64,000 nucleotides of DNA, taken from positions 1-64,000 of the forward strand of contig RAYY01000029.1 in the NCBI GenBank assembly GCA_003611875.1, written 5' to 3'. This DNA is from a bacterium D16-56. GTDB lineage: Bacteria; Bacillota; Clostridia; Lachnospirales; Lachnospiraceae. The notes beneath the pieces are model-generated. The model did no database searches. It was not told the origin of the DNA and saw only the letters and a program-made list of their open reading frames with translations. A program made the position numbers and the translations under genes. Below, one piece after another: positions 31,101 through 40,696 of the stretch (position 1 is the first letter of the stretch; the number at the start of each line of letters is the position of its first letter).

Positions 31101-31245
31101 TAGGCGGCCCGTCATAAAAAGTATAGGTCGGGCCGTCCGTCCGGCTCTCCATGCTCTTTTGAAAGATATCATGGTCTTTCCAAAACTTCTCGACTTTCTT
31201 TTCCCGCTCTACAAATTTCAAATCTGTAGATACTTTCTCATACAT
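28120..31245 (-). CDS. ileS: Isoleucyl-tRNA synthetase
   Basis: 1041 residues. ATG 31245 lies 8 nt after GGAGG; an earlier ATG is only 2 nt from it. Class I motifs: PPTANGKPHIGHVLTR (HIGH) and KMSKTKGNAVDP (KMSKS). Editing domain is present (WTTTPWTLPSNVALCV, and GTGVVHIAPAFGEDD). Zinc-type cysteines occur in CPKCGKEMKR. The C-terminus is that of the eukaryote-like ileS2 form. A T-box leader with an ATC specifier precedes it, so uncharged tRNA-Ile turns it on. Confidence 0.96.
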   Translation of the reverse strand: MYEKVSTDLKFVEREKKVEKFWKDHDIFQKSMESRTDGPTYTFYDGPPTANGKPHIGHVLTRVIKDMIPRYRTMKGCMVPRKAGWDTHGLPVELEVEKMLGLDGKEQIEQYGLEPFIGHCKESVWKYKGMWEDFSSTVGFWADMDDPYVTYHNDFIESEWWALKQIWEKGLLYKGFKIVPYCPRCGTPLSSHEVAQGYKDVKERSAIARFKVKGEDAYILAWTTTPWTLPSNVALCVNPDESYVKVQNDGYTYYLAEALCDTVLQGGYTVLERCTGKDLEYKEYEPLLPYANEICEKQKKKAFYVVCDGYVTLTDGTGVVHIAPAFGEDDSKVGRRYDLPFVQLVDSKGEMTKETPWQGTFVKKADPLVLKELEEKGLLFSAPAFEHSYPHCWRCDTPLIYYARESWFIKMTAVKEDLIRNNNTINWIPESIGKGRFGDWLENVQDWGISRNRYWGTPLNVWECECGYQHSVGSIEELRSMSENCPKDIELHRPFIDEVTITCPKCGKEMKRVPEVIDCWFDSGAMPFAQHHYPFENKDLFDQQFPADFISEAVDQTRGWFYSLLAISTLIFNKAPYKNVIVLGHVQDELGQKMSKTKGNAVDPFEALAAYGADAIRWYFYINSAPWLPNRFHGEAVKEGQRKFMGTLWNTYAFFVLYANIDDFDATKYQLEYDKLTVMDKWLLSKMNSMVKSVDENLADYRIPETARALQAFVDDMSNWYVRRSRERFWAKDMEQDKINAYMTLYTALVTTAKAAAPMIPFMTEAIYQNLVRSIDKEAPESVHLCDFPAADERHIDKKLEEDMDEVLDIVVLGRAARNTASLKNRQPIGKMFVKADHELSRFYVEIIEEELNVKSVEFVEDVRSFTTYSFKPQLKTVGPKYGKQLANIRKALAEIDGNAAMDTLNAEGALSFDFGGEPVVLTKEDLLIDMAQTEGYVSEGDNQVTVALDTNLTPELLEEGFIRELVSKIQTMRKEAGFEVMDHICVYQTGNERIAKLLDTHGETIGREVLADQIRTGETGGYVKEWNINGEKTALGVEKV

Positions 31246-31324
31246 TTTCATTACCTCCGTTTTCGCGGCAAAACAGCAAAGACAAACATCTTCCACAAAA
31301 TCAAAGACGCGGTTCCCTGTAACA

Positions 31325-31705
31325 TAAAAAAGCCTTCATCCCTGTAATAAGGACGAAAGCCCGGCTTCGCTGTACCACCTATTACTGCATACCCTTGTCC
31401 GGATCTTACGAAAAAACTTATACCTGCGAGCATACCTATTTGCCAAATGATCGGAAACTGTGCTGAAAATGAGAGTATATTGGCAAATCATTGGACTTCA
31501 CGGGTATAAAAATCCGGCACTCCATATGCGCTCCCTGTAACGGCGGGACAACCGGCACAGCCTAGTAGGCTCTGACAGGAGCCTTTCAGCCTGCAACTCA
31601 GGAGTGATCTTCAGTATCTGCAATTCTGCCTCCGGGCTTTCACCATCCCCGAATCGCTGGAGCCGTCCTGCAGCCCTACTCTCTCCATCAAAGTCATTCT
31701 CTTAT
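31325..31705 (-). ncRNA. T-box riboswitch (Ile) of ileS
   Basis: On the minus strand, stem I starts near GGAGAGAGTAGGGC and carries specifier ATC (31,608-31,606) in TGAAGATCACTCCTGAG. The antiterminator T-box reads AGGTGGTACAGCG (31,380-31,368), a variant of AGGGTGGNACCGCG. The terminator follows: GGGCTTTCGTCCT paired with AGGGATGAAGGCT, then TTTTT. Confidence 0.93.
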
Positions 31706-31720
31706 TTCAAACCATTAACC

Positions 31721-31749
31721 ATTATATTAATTGAAGCATAAAATGTCAA
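31721..31749 (-). promoter_or_regulatory. Consensus promoter of ileS T-box transcript
   Basis: TTGACA (31,749-31,744), 17-bp spacer, TATAAT (31,726-31,721). Confidence 0.93.
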
Positions 31750-31816
31750 GGTCTGGAAACAAAAAACTGCTTACAAAAACGAGAGATTAGATATTGTTAT
31801 TTTTTTATCAATCAAT

Positions 31817-31845
31817 TTGCCATTTTTCTTGATCAATGCTATACT
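31817..31845 (+). promoter_or_regulatory. Promoter of pncB
   Basis: TTGCCA (31,817-31,822), 17-bp spacer, TATACT (31,840-31,845), 45 bp before the start codon. Confidence 0.8.
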
Positions 31846-31890
31846 ACATTTTAACGAAATACACTTTTCACAAAAATGGGAGGAATTACC

Positions 31891-33351
31891 ATGAAAAAAC
31901 GAAACCTTACCCTGCTGACAGACCTGTACGAGCTGACCATGATGCAAGGCTATTTCAAAGAAAAAAATGCAAACGAAACCGTAATCTTTGACGCCTTTTT
32001 CCGCGCCAATCCGGTCAATGCAGGCTATTCCATCTGCGCAGGCTTAGATCAGGTCATTGATTACATTAATAATCTTCATTTTGAGAAAGAGGACATTGAT
32101 TATCTTGGCTCCACCGGCTTATTCGGAGAGGACTTTCTTGACTACCTGCGGGATTTTCAATTTTCCGGCGATATCTATGCCATCCCGGAAGGCACGGTTA
32201 TTTTTCCGCGGGAACCGCTGGTAAAGGTGATCGCTCCCATTATGGAAGCACAATTAATCGAAACTGCACTCCTGAATATTATTAACCATCAGTCCCTCAT
32301 TGCCACAAAAGCTGCACGGGTAGTCTATGCAGCCAAAGGCGACGGCGTCATGGAATTTGGACTTCGCCGGGCCCAGGGTCCTGACGCAGGAATCTACGGA
32401 GCCCGCGCCGCCATGATCGGAGGATGCATCGGAACCTCCAATGTGCTGTGTGGCCAGATGTTCGACGTACCCGTAAAAGGCACTCATGCCCATAGCTGGA
32501 TTATGAGCTTTCCTGACGAACTGACCGCATTCCGCACCTATGCCCGCCTGTATCCCACTGCCTGCATCCTGCTGGTAGACACTTATGACACCTTAAATTC
32601 CGGCATCCCCAATGCCATTCAGGTCTTTCAGGAAATGCGTCAGGCCGGTATTCCCCTGACCTTCTACGGAATCCGTTTAGACAGCGGCGACCTTGCCTAT
32701 CTTTCCAAGGAGGCAAAAAAAATGCTGGATGCCGCAGGCTTTTCGGATGCCGTGATCTCTGCGTCCAATGATCTGGACGAAACCCTGATCACCTCCCTAA
32801 AGCTTCAGGGTGCTGCCATCAATTCCTGGGGTGTGGGAACCAACCTGATCACCTCCAAAGACTGCCCTTCCTTTGGCGGCGTCTACAAACTGGCTGCCAT
32901 CCAGGATAAAGTTACCGGCAAATTCATTCCCAAGATCAAGCTTTCCGAGAATGCAGAAAAGATCACAAACCCCGGCAACAAAACCATCCGGCGCATTTAC
33001 AATAAAAATACCGGAAAAATCATTGCAGACCTGATCTGTCTGGCCGATGAAACCTTTGACTGTTCCAACTCTCTGCTGCTTTTTGACCCTGTTTCCACCT
33101 GGAAAAAGACTCACCTGGCTCCTGATAGCTACACCATGCGGGAGCTGTTGATTCCTGTCTTTCAAAAAGGAAAATGCGTATACGAATCTCCCAAAGTCAT
33201 GGACATTCGGGAATACTGCAAAAAAGAACTGGCTACTCTGTGGGAAGAATCCCTGCGTCTGGAATATCCCCATCGGGTTCATGTAGATCTTTCCAATGAG
33301 TTATGGCATATGAAAAACCAACTTTTAGACAGCTATCAATACCAGAATTAA
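31891..33351 (+). CDS. pncB: Nicotinate phosphoribosyltransferase
   Basis: 486 residues from ATG 31891 (GGGAGGAATTACC upstream). PncB family: LTDLYELTMMQGYF at the N-terminus, EFGLRRAQGPDAGIYGARAA, the phosphorylated-His region KGTHAHSWIMSF, LVDTYDT, and YGIRLDSGDLAYLS. It makes nicotinate mononucleotide from nicotinate and PRPP, the first salvage step to NAD. Single gene, divergent from ileS. No NiaR-type site could be recognised. Confidence 0.95.
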   Translation: MKKRNLTLLTDLYELTMMQGYFKEKNANETVIFDAFFRANPVNAGYSICAGLDQVIDYINNLHFEKEDIDYLGSTGLFGEDFLDYLRDFQFSGDIYAIPEGTVIFPREPLVKVIAPIMEAQLIETALLNIINHQSLIATKAARVVYAAKGDGVMEFGLRRAQGPDAGIYGARAAMIGGCIGTSNVLCGQMFDVPVKGTHAHSWIMSFPDELTAFRTYARLYPTACILLVDTYDTLNSGIPNAIQVFQEMRQAGIPLTFYGIRLDSGDLAYLSKEAKKMLDAAGFSDAVISASNDLDETLITSLKLQGAAINSWGVGTNLITSKDCPSFGGVYKLAAIQDKVTGKFIPKIKLSENAEKITNPGNKTIRRIYNKNTGKIIADLICLADETFDCSNSLLLFDPVSTWKKTHLAPDSYTMRELLIPVFQKGKCVYESPKVMDIREYCKKELATLWEESLRLEYPHRVHVDLSNELWHMKNQLLDSYQYQN

Positions 33352-33517
33352 AACCATTATCGTTCATTTTTTGTTTACAAATGTTCACAAATGTTCACAG
33401 ATATTCTATATTTTTGCTAAACTTCCTTCATAACTGTGACGTATACTAATACCATCGAAGGAAACAAAAGAAATCTTGTAAATCCTTCTTAAATATGACA
33501 TTCAGATAAATTTTTTT

Positions 33518-33601
33518 TCATAATCGCCGGCAGCTATCGCAGTAGTTGTCGGCTCCTCCCTTTTTATAGACATATACATATTTCCCGGATTCTCTCTCCA
33601 C
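33518..33601 (-). pseudogene. 27-codon frame, possible gene 3' relic
   Basis: From GTG 33601 to TGA 33518 reads ESGKYVYVYKKGGADNYCDS then CRRL. The CxxC ending and regular composition look protein-like, but no ribosome binding site is present, so this may be the tail of a lost gene. Confidence 0.25.
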
Positions 33602-33807
33602 CTGGTTTTACGGCTGATTATCTGTCATAGCCCCCAATTTTCTCACCTCTTAACCAGGCTTTCCCGATTCATCATTTTTAAATCAAATCCCCTCGCTGCA
33701 AGAACAGCATTAGGCTCATTGCCCGCGGAAATAAACAATAGAATTACTTATCACCTGAATCTGCCGTTCACAGGCGCCCTGTTCGGGCTGCTTTTTCATG
33801 TTTTTGG

Positions 33808-33860
33808 AGGGTCCCAAGTTCAAAAATCCTCTTGCGTCGGATTTTTAAACTTGGGACCCT
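33808..33860. repeat. 22-bp palindrome, candidate dispersed repeat
   Basis: Arms 33,808-33,829 and 33,839-33,860 pair over 22 positions with one mismatch, starting AGGGTCCCAAGTT and ending AACTTGGGACCCT, 9-nt loop. No T-run follows, so it is not a usual terminator. Confidence 0.6.
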
Positions 33861-34001
33861 GGCATCATATAATTTATATAATATAGTAGTTTTTCAGGCC
33901 AAAATATGGTAAAATATAAAAATAGAATGTGAGTCAGGGAATGCATATACCATCACATTCCAGTAGAATTATAACATGTGCTATTAAAGGAGGAATAAGA
34001 A

Positions 34002-34895
34002 ATGAGATGTAAAAAAATTGCCGGAGTCTTGTATACAGTGGTATTGTCAGCAGTGATGACTACAACTGCATTTGCCAGAACCACCACTGACGGCTATTCC
34101 GAGCACAACGTTTATGATTATGAAAATGACCAGTCACAATGGGTACAAGACCAAAACGGATGGAAGTATTATAATCCTGCCGGATATACTCCTACAACCA
34201 ATGGAGCAGGGTATTATCTTGAAAGTACCTGGGCTGCCATTGATGGAAACGGAGACGGTGTTGCTGAATTTTATCATTTTAATCAAAACGGTTATCTGGA
34301 TATGAATACAACCATTTGGCCGGAAGACGGCCAGGGAAATTTAAGTGATTATTTTTACAATCATTACCATGCAGAGCATTACAATAACAGAGATCTGGAA
34401 AAAGCAGACTACTATGAAGATTTGATGCACAAATTCAGCGGTGAATCCGGCTATACGGTGAACGGCCAGGGCCAGTGGGTGGTCAACGGAGTCGTGCAGA
34501 CCGTAAATCAGAGCTGGAAAACCACCTTTGAGGCCGGATGGCTTCCCGGAATCTACTACTCCAAAAACAGAGCCGGCATAAAGATGATTCAAGCCGGCAT
34601 CGAATACAGCTCAGACAGCGGCGATATCTATCTGACTCTCTATGGCAATTCCGGCACAGAAATACTGTTCAGCGGTCAGCTCATCGGCAGCGGAACCGAT
34701 AACAATGTGTATAAGGTAACAGACCATTACAGAGGAATATCCTTGTTCGTTGAATATGATGGCATAGAGAAACTGACCATTACACCCCATAGCGGAAGTC
34801 TTCCCATCGAAGGATACACAGAATCCGATGGTTATGAGCCAGGGGATGACGGCGAATATTTGTATTATAAAGAAATTGATGGATTTATGAGCTGA
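34002..34895 (+). CDS. Secreted protein with cell-wall-binding-like repeats
   Basis: 297 residues. AAAGGAGGAATAAGAA precedes the ATG. Signal peptide MRCKKIAGVLYTVVLSAVMT with a probable cut after AFA. Then aromatic repeats like choline-/cell-wall-binding modules (WVQDQNGWKYYNPAGY and YHFNQNGYLDMNTTIW), and a beta-rich C-terminal half (ending EYLYYKEIDGFMS). No catalytic motif seen. Probably an exported surface-associated protein; function unknown. Stands alone before a bidirectional terminator. Confidence 0.8.
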   Translation: MRCKKIAGVLYTVVLSAVMTTTAFARTTTDGYSEHNVYDYENDQSQWVQDQNGWKYYNPAGYTPTTNGAGYYLESTWAAIDGNGDGVAEFYHFNQNGYLDMNTTIWPEDGQGNLSDYFYNHYHAEHYNNRDLEKADYYEDLMHKFSGESGYTVNGQGQWVVNGVVQTVNQSWKTTFEAGWLPGIYYSKNRAGIKMIQAGIEYSSDSGDIYLTLYGNSGTEILFSGQLIGSGTDNNVYKVTDHYRGISLFVEYDGIEKLTITPHSGSLPIEGYTESDGYEPGDDGEYLYYKEIDGFMS

Positions 34896-34959
34896 TTCCT
34901 ATTAAAATAGCTGCCCTTATGATATAACTTATAATTCAAATTAAAATGGATAAGAAAAA

Positions 34960-34999
34960 GCAGGCCGAACATTTTCGTGTTCGGCCTGCCTTTTTGTTT
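34960..34999. terminator. Bidirectional terminator
   Basis: GCAGGCCGAACA (34,960-34,971) and TGTTCGGCCTGC (34,978-34,989), loop TTTTCG; T-run on the plus side and A-run on the other, serving the convergent secreted-protein and chemoreceptor genes. Confidence 0.9.
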
Positions 35000-35070
35000 C
35001 ATGACTATTTTTCCATCTTTTCAATTGGTCTTTCTTGTAAATCAATGGACCTTTCTTTTAATCCATAATC

Positions 35071-36768
35071 TCAGATCCCCTTCAGCTTAAACCGGCCTAC
35101 CATATCCCGCATGAGCTGAGCCTGGCTGGACAGCTCCTGAGCCGCCGCCGCACTCTCCTCAGCAGTAGCAGAGTTGGTCTGGATAACACTGGAAATCTGG
35201 TCAATGCCAACGGTAATCTGGGAAATCGCCGCTGACTGATCCTTGCTGGCTTCTGAAATCTTATCCACCAGCAAAGTAACCTCTTTCGCCCCTTCCACTG
35301 CCTTTGTCAAGGACTGAGCCGTCTCATCTGCAATGTGTGTGCCGTTCTGTACTGCCTTAATCGAATTTTCAATCAGTGCTGCTGTATTCTTAGAAGCCTC
35401 CGCACTCTTGCTTGCCAGATTGCGAACCTCATCTGCCACCACAGCAAATCCCTTACCTGCGGTTCCTGCCCTGGCTGCCTCCACGGCTGCATTCAAAGCA
35501 AGAATATTCGTCTGGAAGGCAATATCCTCAATGGTTTTGATGATCTTTCCGATCTCATTGGAGCTTTTGCTGATATCTTCCATTGCAGAGATCATATCCT
35601 GCATCTTGGAATTGCTCAGGTTCATCTCCTCACCCACTTCCGTTACCTTGCTGTTGGCATGGCTGGCATTCTCTGCATTATCTCTAATCCGATCAGAAAT
35701 ATCGTTAATGGTAGCTGCCAATTCTTCAATCGAACTGGCCTGCTCGGTAGCCCCTTGGGACAATGCCTGTGCTCCGCTGGAAACCTGATCGGAGCTGTTG
35801 GATACCTGGCTGCTGCTGTTGTGCATCTGACACATAGCATCATTAAGCTTCTTTGCAATGGTACGGAAAGAAATCAATACCGGATGGAAACCACCAATGT
35901 ATTCCTGTTCACATACCGAATCCACCGTAAAATCTCCTGCTGCCATTTTAGCAAGGAACTGGTTCTCATCGTCAATGATTGCCTGAAGCTTCCGAATCAG
36001 CTCTCGGATCTGATCAGAAAGCATTCCCAGCTCATCCTCAGAGCTATACTGGATGGTAACATCCAGATTTCCCTTTGCCATCTGTATAGCGGCATTCTCG
36101 ATCTCCGCTACCGGCTGACGGATACTCCGAATGATGATCATGGAAAAACCAAGCGTAATCAAAAGAACTACTACCATTACCGCCAGCTGTCCTAAAATCG
36201 CGGTTTGATAAGTCTCTACACTTTCTTCTCTGGCCACGCCGCTTCCATTTGTGTTAAAGTCTGCCAGAGCCGACAAAGCATTAATCATGGCATTATATTT
36301 GGTAAGGCCCTCTCCTTCCAGCAGAACCGCTGCATCCTCATGGTTGCCTTGCTGTATCATACCGGTAAGTTCGCTGTCCATCTTCTGATACTCTGACCAT
36401 GCATTTTGCAGAGTCTGGTACAGTCCTCTGCCCTCTGTAGTCGAAACATACCCTCCATAGGCTTTAATGTTTGAATCCATGGCAGAGAGATTCTGAGCTA
36501 ATTCTTCGGAGTTGCTTCTCTCGACCTCTGGTGTACTTGCCATCACAAGAACCTGTTCATTCAGACGGACTGCCGTCAAGGTAGTTTCCATCTCGCCTGA
36601 CAGATATAGACTTGGCATCCATTTATCTGCAATAATCAAGGCTGAATGATTCAGCGTACCCATAAGTGCAATGGATATAAAGCCGACCAAAAACATTCCT
36701 AAAATCGCAATTCCTGCAAGCAAATATAGCTTTAAGTTGATCTTGAGATTTTTAATTGTGCTGCCCAT
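35071..36768 (-). CDS. Methyl-accepting chemotaxis protein 1
   Basis: 565 residues. TM1 ~14-35 ([20 protein letters not shown]), an extracellular helical 4HB-like sensor (~36-185), TM2 ~188-212, HAMP ([20 protein letters not shown]), then the signalling domain with the hairpin tip [20 protein letters not shown] and [14 protein letters not shown]. No CheR-binding pentapeptide at the C-terminus (ends [10 protein letters not shown]). Starts 29 bp after the stop of the next receptor, so both are probably cotranscribed. Ligand unknown. Confidence 0.93.
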   Translation of the reverse strand: MGSTIKNLKINLKLYLLAGIAILGMFLVGFISIALMGTLNHSALIIADKWMPSLYLSGEMETTLTAVRLNEQVLVMASTPEVERSNSEELAQNLSAMDSNIKAYGGYVSTTEGRGLYQTLQNAWSEYQKMDSELTGMIQQGNHEDAAVLLEGEGLTKYNAMINALSALADFNTNGSGVAREESVETYQTAILGQLAVMVVVLLITLGFSMIIIRSIRQPVAEIENAAIQMAKGNLDVTIQYSSEDELGMLSDQIRELIRKLQAIIDDENQFLAKMAAGDFTVDSVCEQEYIGGFHPVLISFRTIAKKLNDAMCQMHNSSSQVSNSSDQVSSGAQALSQGATEQASSIEELAATINDISDRIRDNAENASHANSKVTEVGEEMNLSNSKMQDMISAMEDISKSSNEIGKIIKTIEDIAFQTNILALNAAVEAARAGTAGKGFAVVADEVRNLASKSAEASKNTAALIENSIKAVQNGTHIADETAQSLTKAVEGAKEVTLLVDKISEASKDQSAAISQITVGIDQISSVIQTNSATAEESAAAAQELSSQAQLMRDMVGRFKLKGI

Positions 36769-36797
36769 ACTACTTTTCCTCCAAAAGAATTAAATAC

Positions 36798-38456
36798 TTA
36801 ACGTTTTCTTAACTGAAACTTTCCGATAAGCTGCTTAAGCACTTGAGCCTGCCCTGCCAGCTCCTGGCTGGCTGCTGCGCTTTCCTCCGACGTAGCGGAA
36901 TTGGACTGAATCACCGTAGAAATCTGGGTAATACTGTCTTTAATGCGGCCAATAGCTGCTTCTTGCTCCATGGATGCGGAAGATATCACCTTAATCTGGT
37001 TGGTAACGATTTCCGCCCCTTCCACTACAGAATGCAGAGACTCCTGCGTCAACTCTGTCAGCTCTGAGCCATTGGACACCACATGAAGAGTTTTCTCGAT
37101 CAGCTCGGTAGTACTCTTTGCCGCTTCTGCACTCTTGGCTGCTAAGTTGCGCACCTCGTCTGCCACTACGGCAAAACCCTTGCCTGCACTTCCTGCTCTG
37201 GCTGCCTCCACGGCGGCATTTAAAGCGAGAATATTGGTCTGAAAAGCAATATCCTCAATCGTCTTGATAATGTGCTGAATCTCACCGGAACAGGAACTGA
37301 TCTGTCCCATGGCTTCTGCCATCTTTTTCATCTGCTCATTACACTGATCAATCTTTTCCCCTACCCCGTCTGCTTCCCTGGTCGTAATAGACGCACTCTT
37401 GGCATTGCTGTTGATCTGTTCTGAGACCTGTTCAATCATATTCATCAGATTATCCACCTCAGAAGCCTGCTCGGTAGCTCCCTGAGCCAGATTCTGAGCC
37501 CCGTCTGCCACCTGTGTGGAACCGGCGTCTACCTGGCTGGCTGAAGAATGGATCTGGTCCATGGTTTGGCTCATCTCGGTGCCGATGGTCTCTATCGCCT
37601 TCTGAATCTCGACAAAGTCACCGATATACTGAATAGAACTGGTACTGCTTAGGTCTCCGGCAGCCATCCTGCTCAAGATCTTAGTAATATCTGAGATATA
37701 CAGCTTCAGACTCTTTGCCGAAGAATTAAGACTTTCTGCCAGCATGCCAATCTCATTATCACTTTTAATATCAATCTCAAAATCCAAATTGCCCTTTGAT
37801 AAATTCCCGCTGGATTCTGTAACCACCTGCAGCGGCTTAACTACCTGCTTCAGAATGTAAACTACCAAAAGAATACTGACCACCAGAGTCACTGCAACCG
37901 TAAAAATGGAAATGACCTTTGTGGTAGACTCAGAGGTTATCAGTCCGGCCTGGTTAGCCGCAACCTCCTTTTCTGTAATCTGCGCCACCTGATCCAATAT
38001 GGCAACCAGATTGACAACATTAGCCTTTGTGTTGTTTAAGTAGAAGTCGATTGCCGCGGCCTGATCGGTCTCCTTTAAAGTCAGGACCTGCTGAGCTGAT
38101 TCATGAATGGCCTGATGAATCGGCTTCATCTCCTCCATCAAGCGAACAATCTCCTGATTTTCAATCTTGGAACGTTCTGAACCATAAAGCCATTTTCCTA
38201 AAACGCAGCCCTGATAATCACTGCTTCCGGTAAATTCGGTCCCCATGGCCACCGCCGAACACAGATTCTCTACCCAGCCATAATGAGCCTTCTCTGCGGT
38301 CAGCACCAGGGCATTAATTTCTGTAGCCAGCTCCGTAGCTTCACTATGTCTGCGAATCTGGTTCATACCGCTAACCGTCACAATTCCACTGATAATCACA
38401 ACCACAAAAATAATGGCGATTCGTATCATAACCCCCTGTTTGATGGTATGTCTCAT
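36798..38456 (-). CDS. Chemoreceptor 2 with CZB-like zinc domain
   Basis: 552 residues. TM1 ~10-30 ([18 protein letters not shown]), TM2 ~178-200. Between them lies a CZB-like chemoreceptor zinc-binding domain: His in [11 protein letters not shown], the signature [10 protein letters not shown] (CxxGxW), and [12 protein letters not shown] giving the other His ligands. CZB is usually cytoplasmic, so this placement puts it outside the cell. HAMP, then signalling domain with [20 protein letters not shown]. Zinc or hypochlorous acid are known CZB cues in other bacteria; the ligand here is unknown. Confidence 0.92.
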   Translation of the reverse strand: MRHTIKQGVMIRIAIIFVVVIISGIVTVSGMNQIRRHSEATELATEINALVLTAEKAHYGWVENLCSAVAMGTEFTGSSDYQGCVLGKWLYGSERSKIENQEIVRLMEEMKPIHQAIHESAQQVLTLKETDQAAAIDFYLNNTKANVVNLVAILDQVAQITEKEVAANQAGLITSESTTKVISIFTVAVTLVVSILLVVYILKQVVKPLQVVTESSGNLSKGNLDFEIDIKSDNEIGMLAESLNSSAKSLKLYISDITKILSRMAAGDLSSTSSIQYIGDFVEIQKAIETIGTEMSQTMDQIHSSASQVDAGSTQVADGAQNLAQGATEQASEVDNLMNMIEQVSEQINSNAKSASITTREADGVGEKIDQCNEQMKKMAEAMGQISSCSGEIQHIIKTIEDIAFQTNILALNAAVEAARAGSAGKGFAVVADEVRNLAAKSAEAAKSTTELIEKTLHVVSNGSELTELTQESLHSVVEGAEIVTNQIKVISSASMEQEAAIGRIKDSITQISTVIQSNSATSEESAAASQELAGQAQVLKQLIGKFQLRKR

Positions 38457-38512
38457 TTTTTCACCTCAATTGATGTTTTGATTATAATATATTATAATTA
38501 TATTACAGCTAA

Positions 38513-38544
38513 TACGCAGAGTACCACCATGGCCTCTGCGTATC
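38513..38544 (-). terminator. Hairpin between receptor genes 2 and 3
   Basis: ATACGCAGAG (38,513-38,522 complement of the far arm) pairs with CTCTGCGTAT (38,535-38,544). It follows receptor gene 3 and precedes the TATAAT-rich leader of receptor gene 2. Confidence 0.6.
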
Positions 38545-38572
38545 AGATCTTGTACAGATCTTATAACATATT

Positions 38573-40411
38573 TTAATACTTTTCACTTCCATAGCTTGTA
38601 TAGGAGGACAGGTCCACGTAATCCTCATCACTTGCAGGCTGCTCATAATGGACAGGAGCCTCTGTCATCACACTACTCATATTACTGCCCACGTTATTCA
38701 CGCTGTTCATGCTCCCCATACTGTCATGGCCTTCCAAACGGAACTTCCTTACCAATTCCTTCAATATCTGTGCCTGACCGGACAGCTCCTCGCTGGCCGC
38801 CGCACTTTGCTCTGCCGTGGCGGAGTTGGTCTGAACCACACTGGAAATCTGATCAATTCCAATGGTGATCTGGGTAATGGCCTCTGCCTGCTCCTTGGAA
38901 GCCTTTGCAATGGTATCCATCATGGCCGTAGCATCGGTAATCCCCGTCATAACCTCCTCTAAGGACTTGGCAGTCTCATCTGCAATCTTCTTTCCGTTTT
39001 CAACTGCATGGAGAGAATTTTCAATCAGCACCGCCGTATTTTTGGATGCATCCGCCGATTTGCTTGCCAGATTCCGCACCTCGTCTGCCACTACGGCAAA
39101 TCCCTTTCCTGCCGCGCCTGCTCTTGCTGCCTCAACGGCTGCATTCAACGCCAGAATATTGGTCTGGAAGGCAATATCCTCAATGGTCTTAATAATCTTT
39201 CCGATCTCACCGGAAGCATTGTTGATATCCGACATAGCATTCAGCATATCCTGCATTCTGCGGTTGCTTTCTCCTGCCACCTCGCCTACAGCCTCCGCCT
39301 TCTTGCCTGCCTCCTGAGCGCCCTCAGCATTGCGGTTGATATTGCCGGAAATCTCGTTGATGGAAGCTGCCAGCTCCTCAACTGAGGAAGCCTGCTCCGT
39401 AGCGCCCTGTGACAATGCCTGCGCTCCGGAAGATACCTGATCCGAACCGGAGGAAACCTGATCCGCCGAACGGTTCAAGGTGGAAAGGGTATCGTTGAAG
39501 CTGTCCTTGATTTTCTTCATGGATTGGAAAATCTTCTGATAATCACCGATATAAAGCTCCGGAGAAGAAGAACGAACCGTAAAGTCGCCCTCAGCCATCG
39601 CACTCAAAAGAAGCTCAATATCCTTGACGATCGTACCCACGCCCTTGCTCATGGAACGCATATTCCCTGCCATGTCACCGAACTCGTCCTTAGACTCATA
39701 GCGAATATCCACAGACAGGTGTCCGTTGGACATTTCCGTCATAGCGCTCTCGATCTCCTTCATCGGATTCAGCACATTGCTCGTCAGGGTCAAAGCAATC
39801 ATACAGGTAAGGACAAAGGCAATGACAGAAACAACAATAGACAAAGTCATCAGCATATTATTCATGGCCATGGCATCTTCAAAAACCGCCTCGCACTCCT
39901 TCTCCATATTGGCGAATGCCGTCTGCAGAAGCGTGGCGCACTCCTCCGTCAGAGGATTGTACTGATTCAGCACAATCTGCTGGGCAGTCCCATTGCCCTC
40001 CTCTGTGCCGAGGGTTGCGTTTGCAACAATCTGCTGCCTCACATCCGTCGTGCTGTTGAGCTTTGTCTCAAATTCCTTCATCAGGGAAGAATCGCCTGTG
40101 TAATTGGTATATATCCACTGCAGGCTTTCCTGAATGTGGGTCAGGTACTGATCAGACGAAGCAATCCTTTCGCGGGTATTCGAATCATCCAGCTCCACCA
40201 CGCTCAGCATCAGCTCCTTCAATGACCGCTGAAGGCTGACCCGCATCTCGTAGATGTTGGTAATCACCCTGTAGTCTTCCTCGTAGAAGCTTTCGTAAGA
40301 ACCTTTGGCTTTCATAATTCCTACGCTGGAAGAAATGACCGCCACCAGAAAAAGCGCCAGGATAATACCGAAAGACAAAAGAAACTTTTTACCAACCTTT
40401 AAATTCTTCAT
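38573..40411 (-). CDS. Methyl-accepting chemotaxis protein 3
   Basis: 612 residues. TM1 ~10-32 ([20 protein letters not shown]), a 4HB-type extracellular sensor (~33-185), TM2 ~190-215 ([20 protein letters not shown]), HAMP ([16 protein letters not shown]) and a signalling domain with [21 protein letters not shown] Ser/Asp-rich extension (~570-612, [13 protein letters not shown]) may act as a flexible tail. CAAGGAGGAGCAACGA precedes the ATG. Divergent from cheA; a GCCGAGATAA word upstream resembles a sigma-28 -10 element. Confidence 0.93.
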   Translation of the reverse strand: MKNLKVGKKFLLSFGIILALFLVAVISSSVGIMKAKGSYESFYEEDYRVITNIYEMRVSLQRSLKELMLSVVELDDSNTRERIASSDQYLTHIQESLQWIYTNYTGDSSLMKEFETKLNSTTDVRQQIVANATLGTEEGNGTAQQIVLNQYNPLTEECATLLQTAFANMEKECEAVFEDAMAMNNMLMTLSIVVSVIAFVLTCMIALTLTSNVLNPMKEIESAMTEMSNGHLSVDIRYESKDEFGDMAGNMRSMSKGVGTIVKDIELLLSAMAEGDFTVRSSSPELYIGDYQKIFQSMKKIKDSFNDTLSTLNRSADQVSSGSDQVSSGAQALSQGATEQASSVEELAASINEISGNINRNAEGAQEAGKKAEAVGEVAGESNRRMQDMLNAMSDINNASGEIGKIIKTIEDIAFQTNILALNAAVEAARAGAAGKGFAVVADEVRNLASKSADASKNTAVLIENSLHAVENGKKIADETAKSLEEVMTGITDATAMMDTIAKASKEQAEAITQITIGIDQISSVVQTNSATAEQSAAASEELSGQAQILKELVRKFRLEGHDSMGSMNSVNNVGSNMSSVMTEAPVHYEQPASDEDYVDLSSYTSYGSEKY

Positions 40412-40578
40412 TCGTTGCTCCTCCTTGTTGAGCCTTCATTTCCTGACAGCCTTCTGACCTCAGCTCAAAAAAGAAAAAGCCAGGGGGCTGCCGTATCACA
40501 CTCTTTTATATTATCTCGGCACATTTTCTCGTTATATAATCAAAATTGCAGTTTTTTTTTAAAAAATTTATATTTCCC

Positions 40579-40605
40579 TTAATAATTTGTTTTTTCCGTC
40601 GATAT
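40579..40605 (+). promoter_or_regulatory. Candidate flagellar sigma (SigD/FliA) promoter of cheA
   Basis: TTAA (40,579-40,582), 15-bp spacer, GTCGATAT (40,598-40,605), two mismatches from TAAA-N15-GCCGATAT, 91 bp before cheA. Confidence 0.5.
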
Positions 40606-40696
40606 TGTTATCAGTATGTTGTGGTCTGGTATGCTTTTTTGCACAGGACTGTTTTATTTTCATGCAAATCATTAAAAAGGATAGGTGGTGTATCGA

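Larger units (their letters stand above)
33352..34001. other. 650-bp mostly non-coding gap
   Basis: Begins with direct repeats ACAAATGTTCAC (from about 33,378), holds a 27-codon minus-strand frame (33,518-33,601) and a 22-bp palindrome (33,808-33,860). On the minus strand around 33,620-33,740 a short stretch reads GNEPNAVLAARGFDLKMMN, which may be a gene relic. Confidence 0.5.

Noticed and set aside
33520-33640. Cyclic-di-GMP or other riboswitch before the secreted protein
   Set aside because: No conserved aptamer core recognisable on either strand; the GC-rich part reads better as a gene relic.
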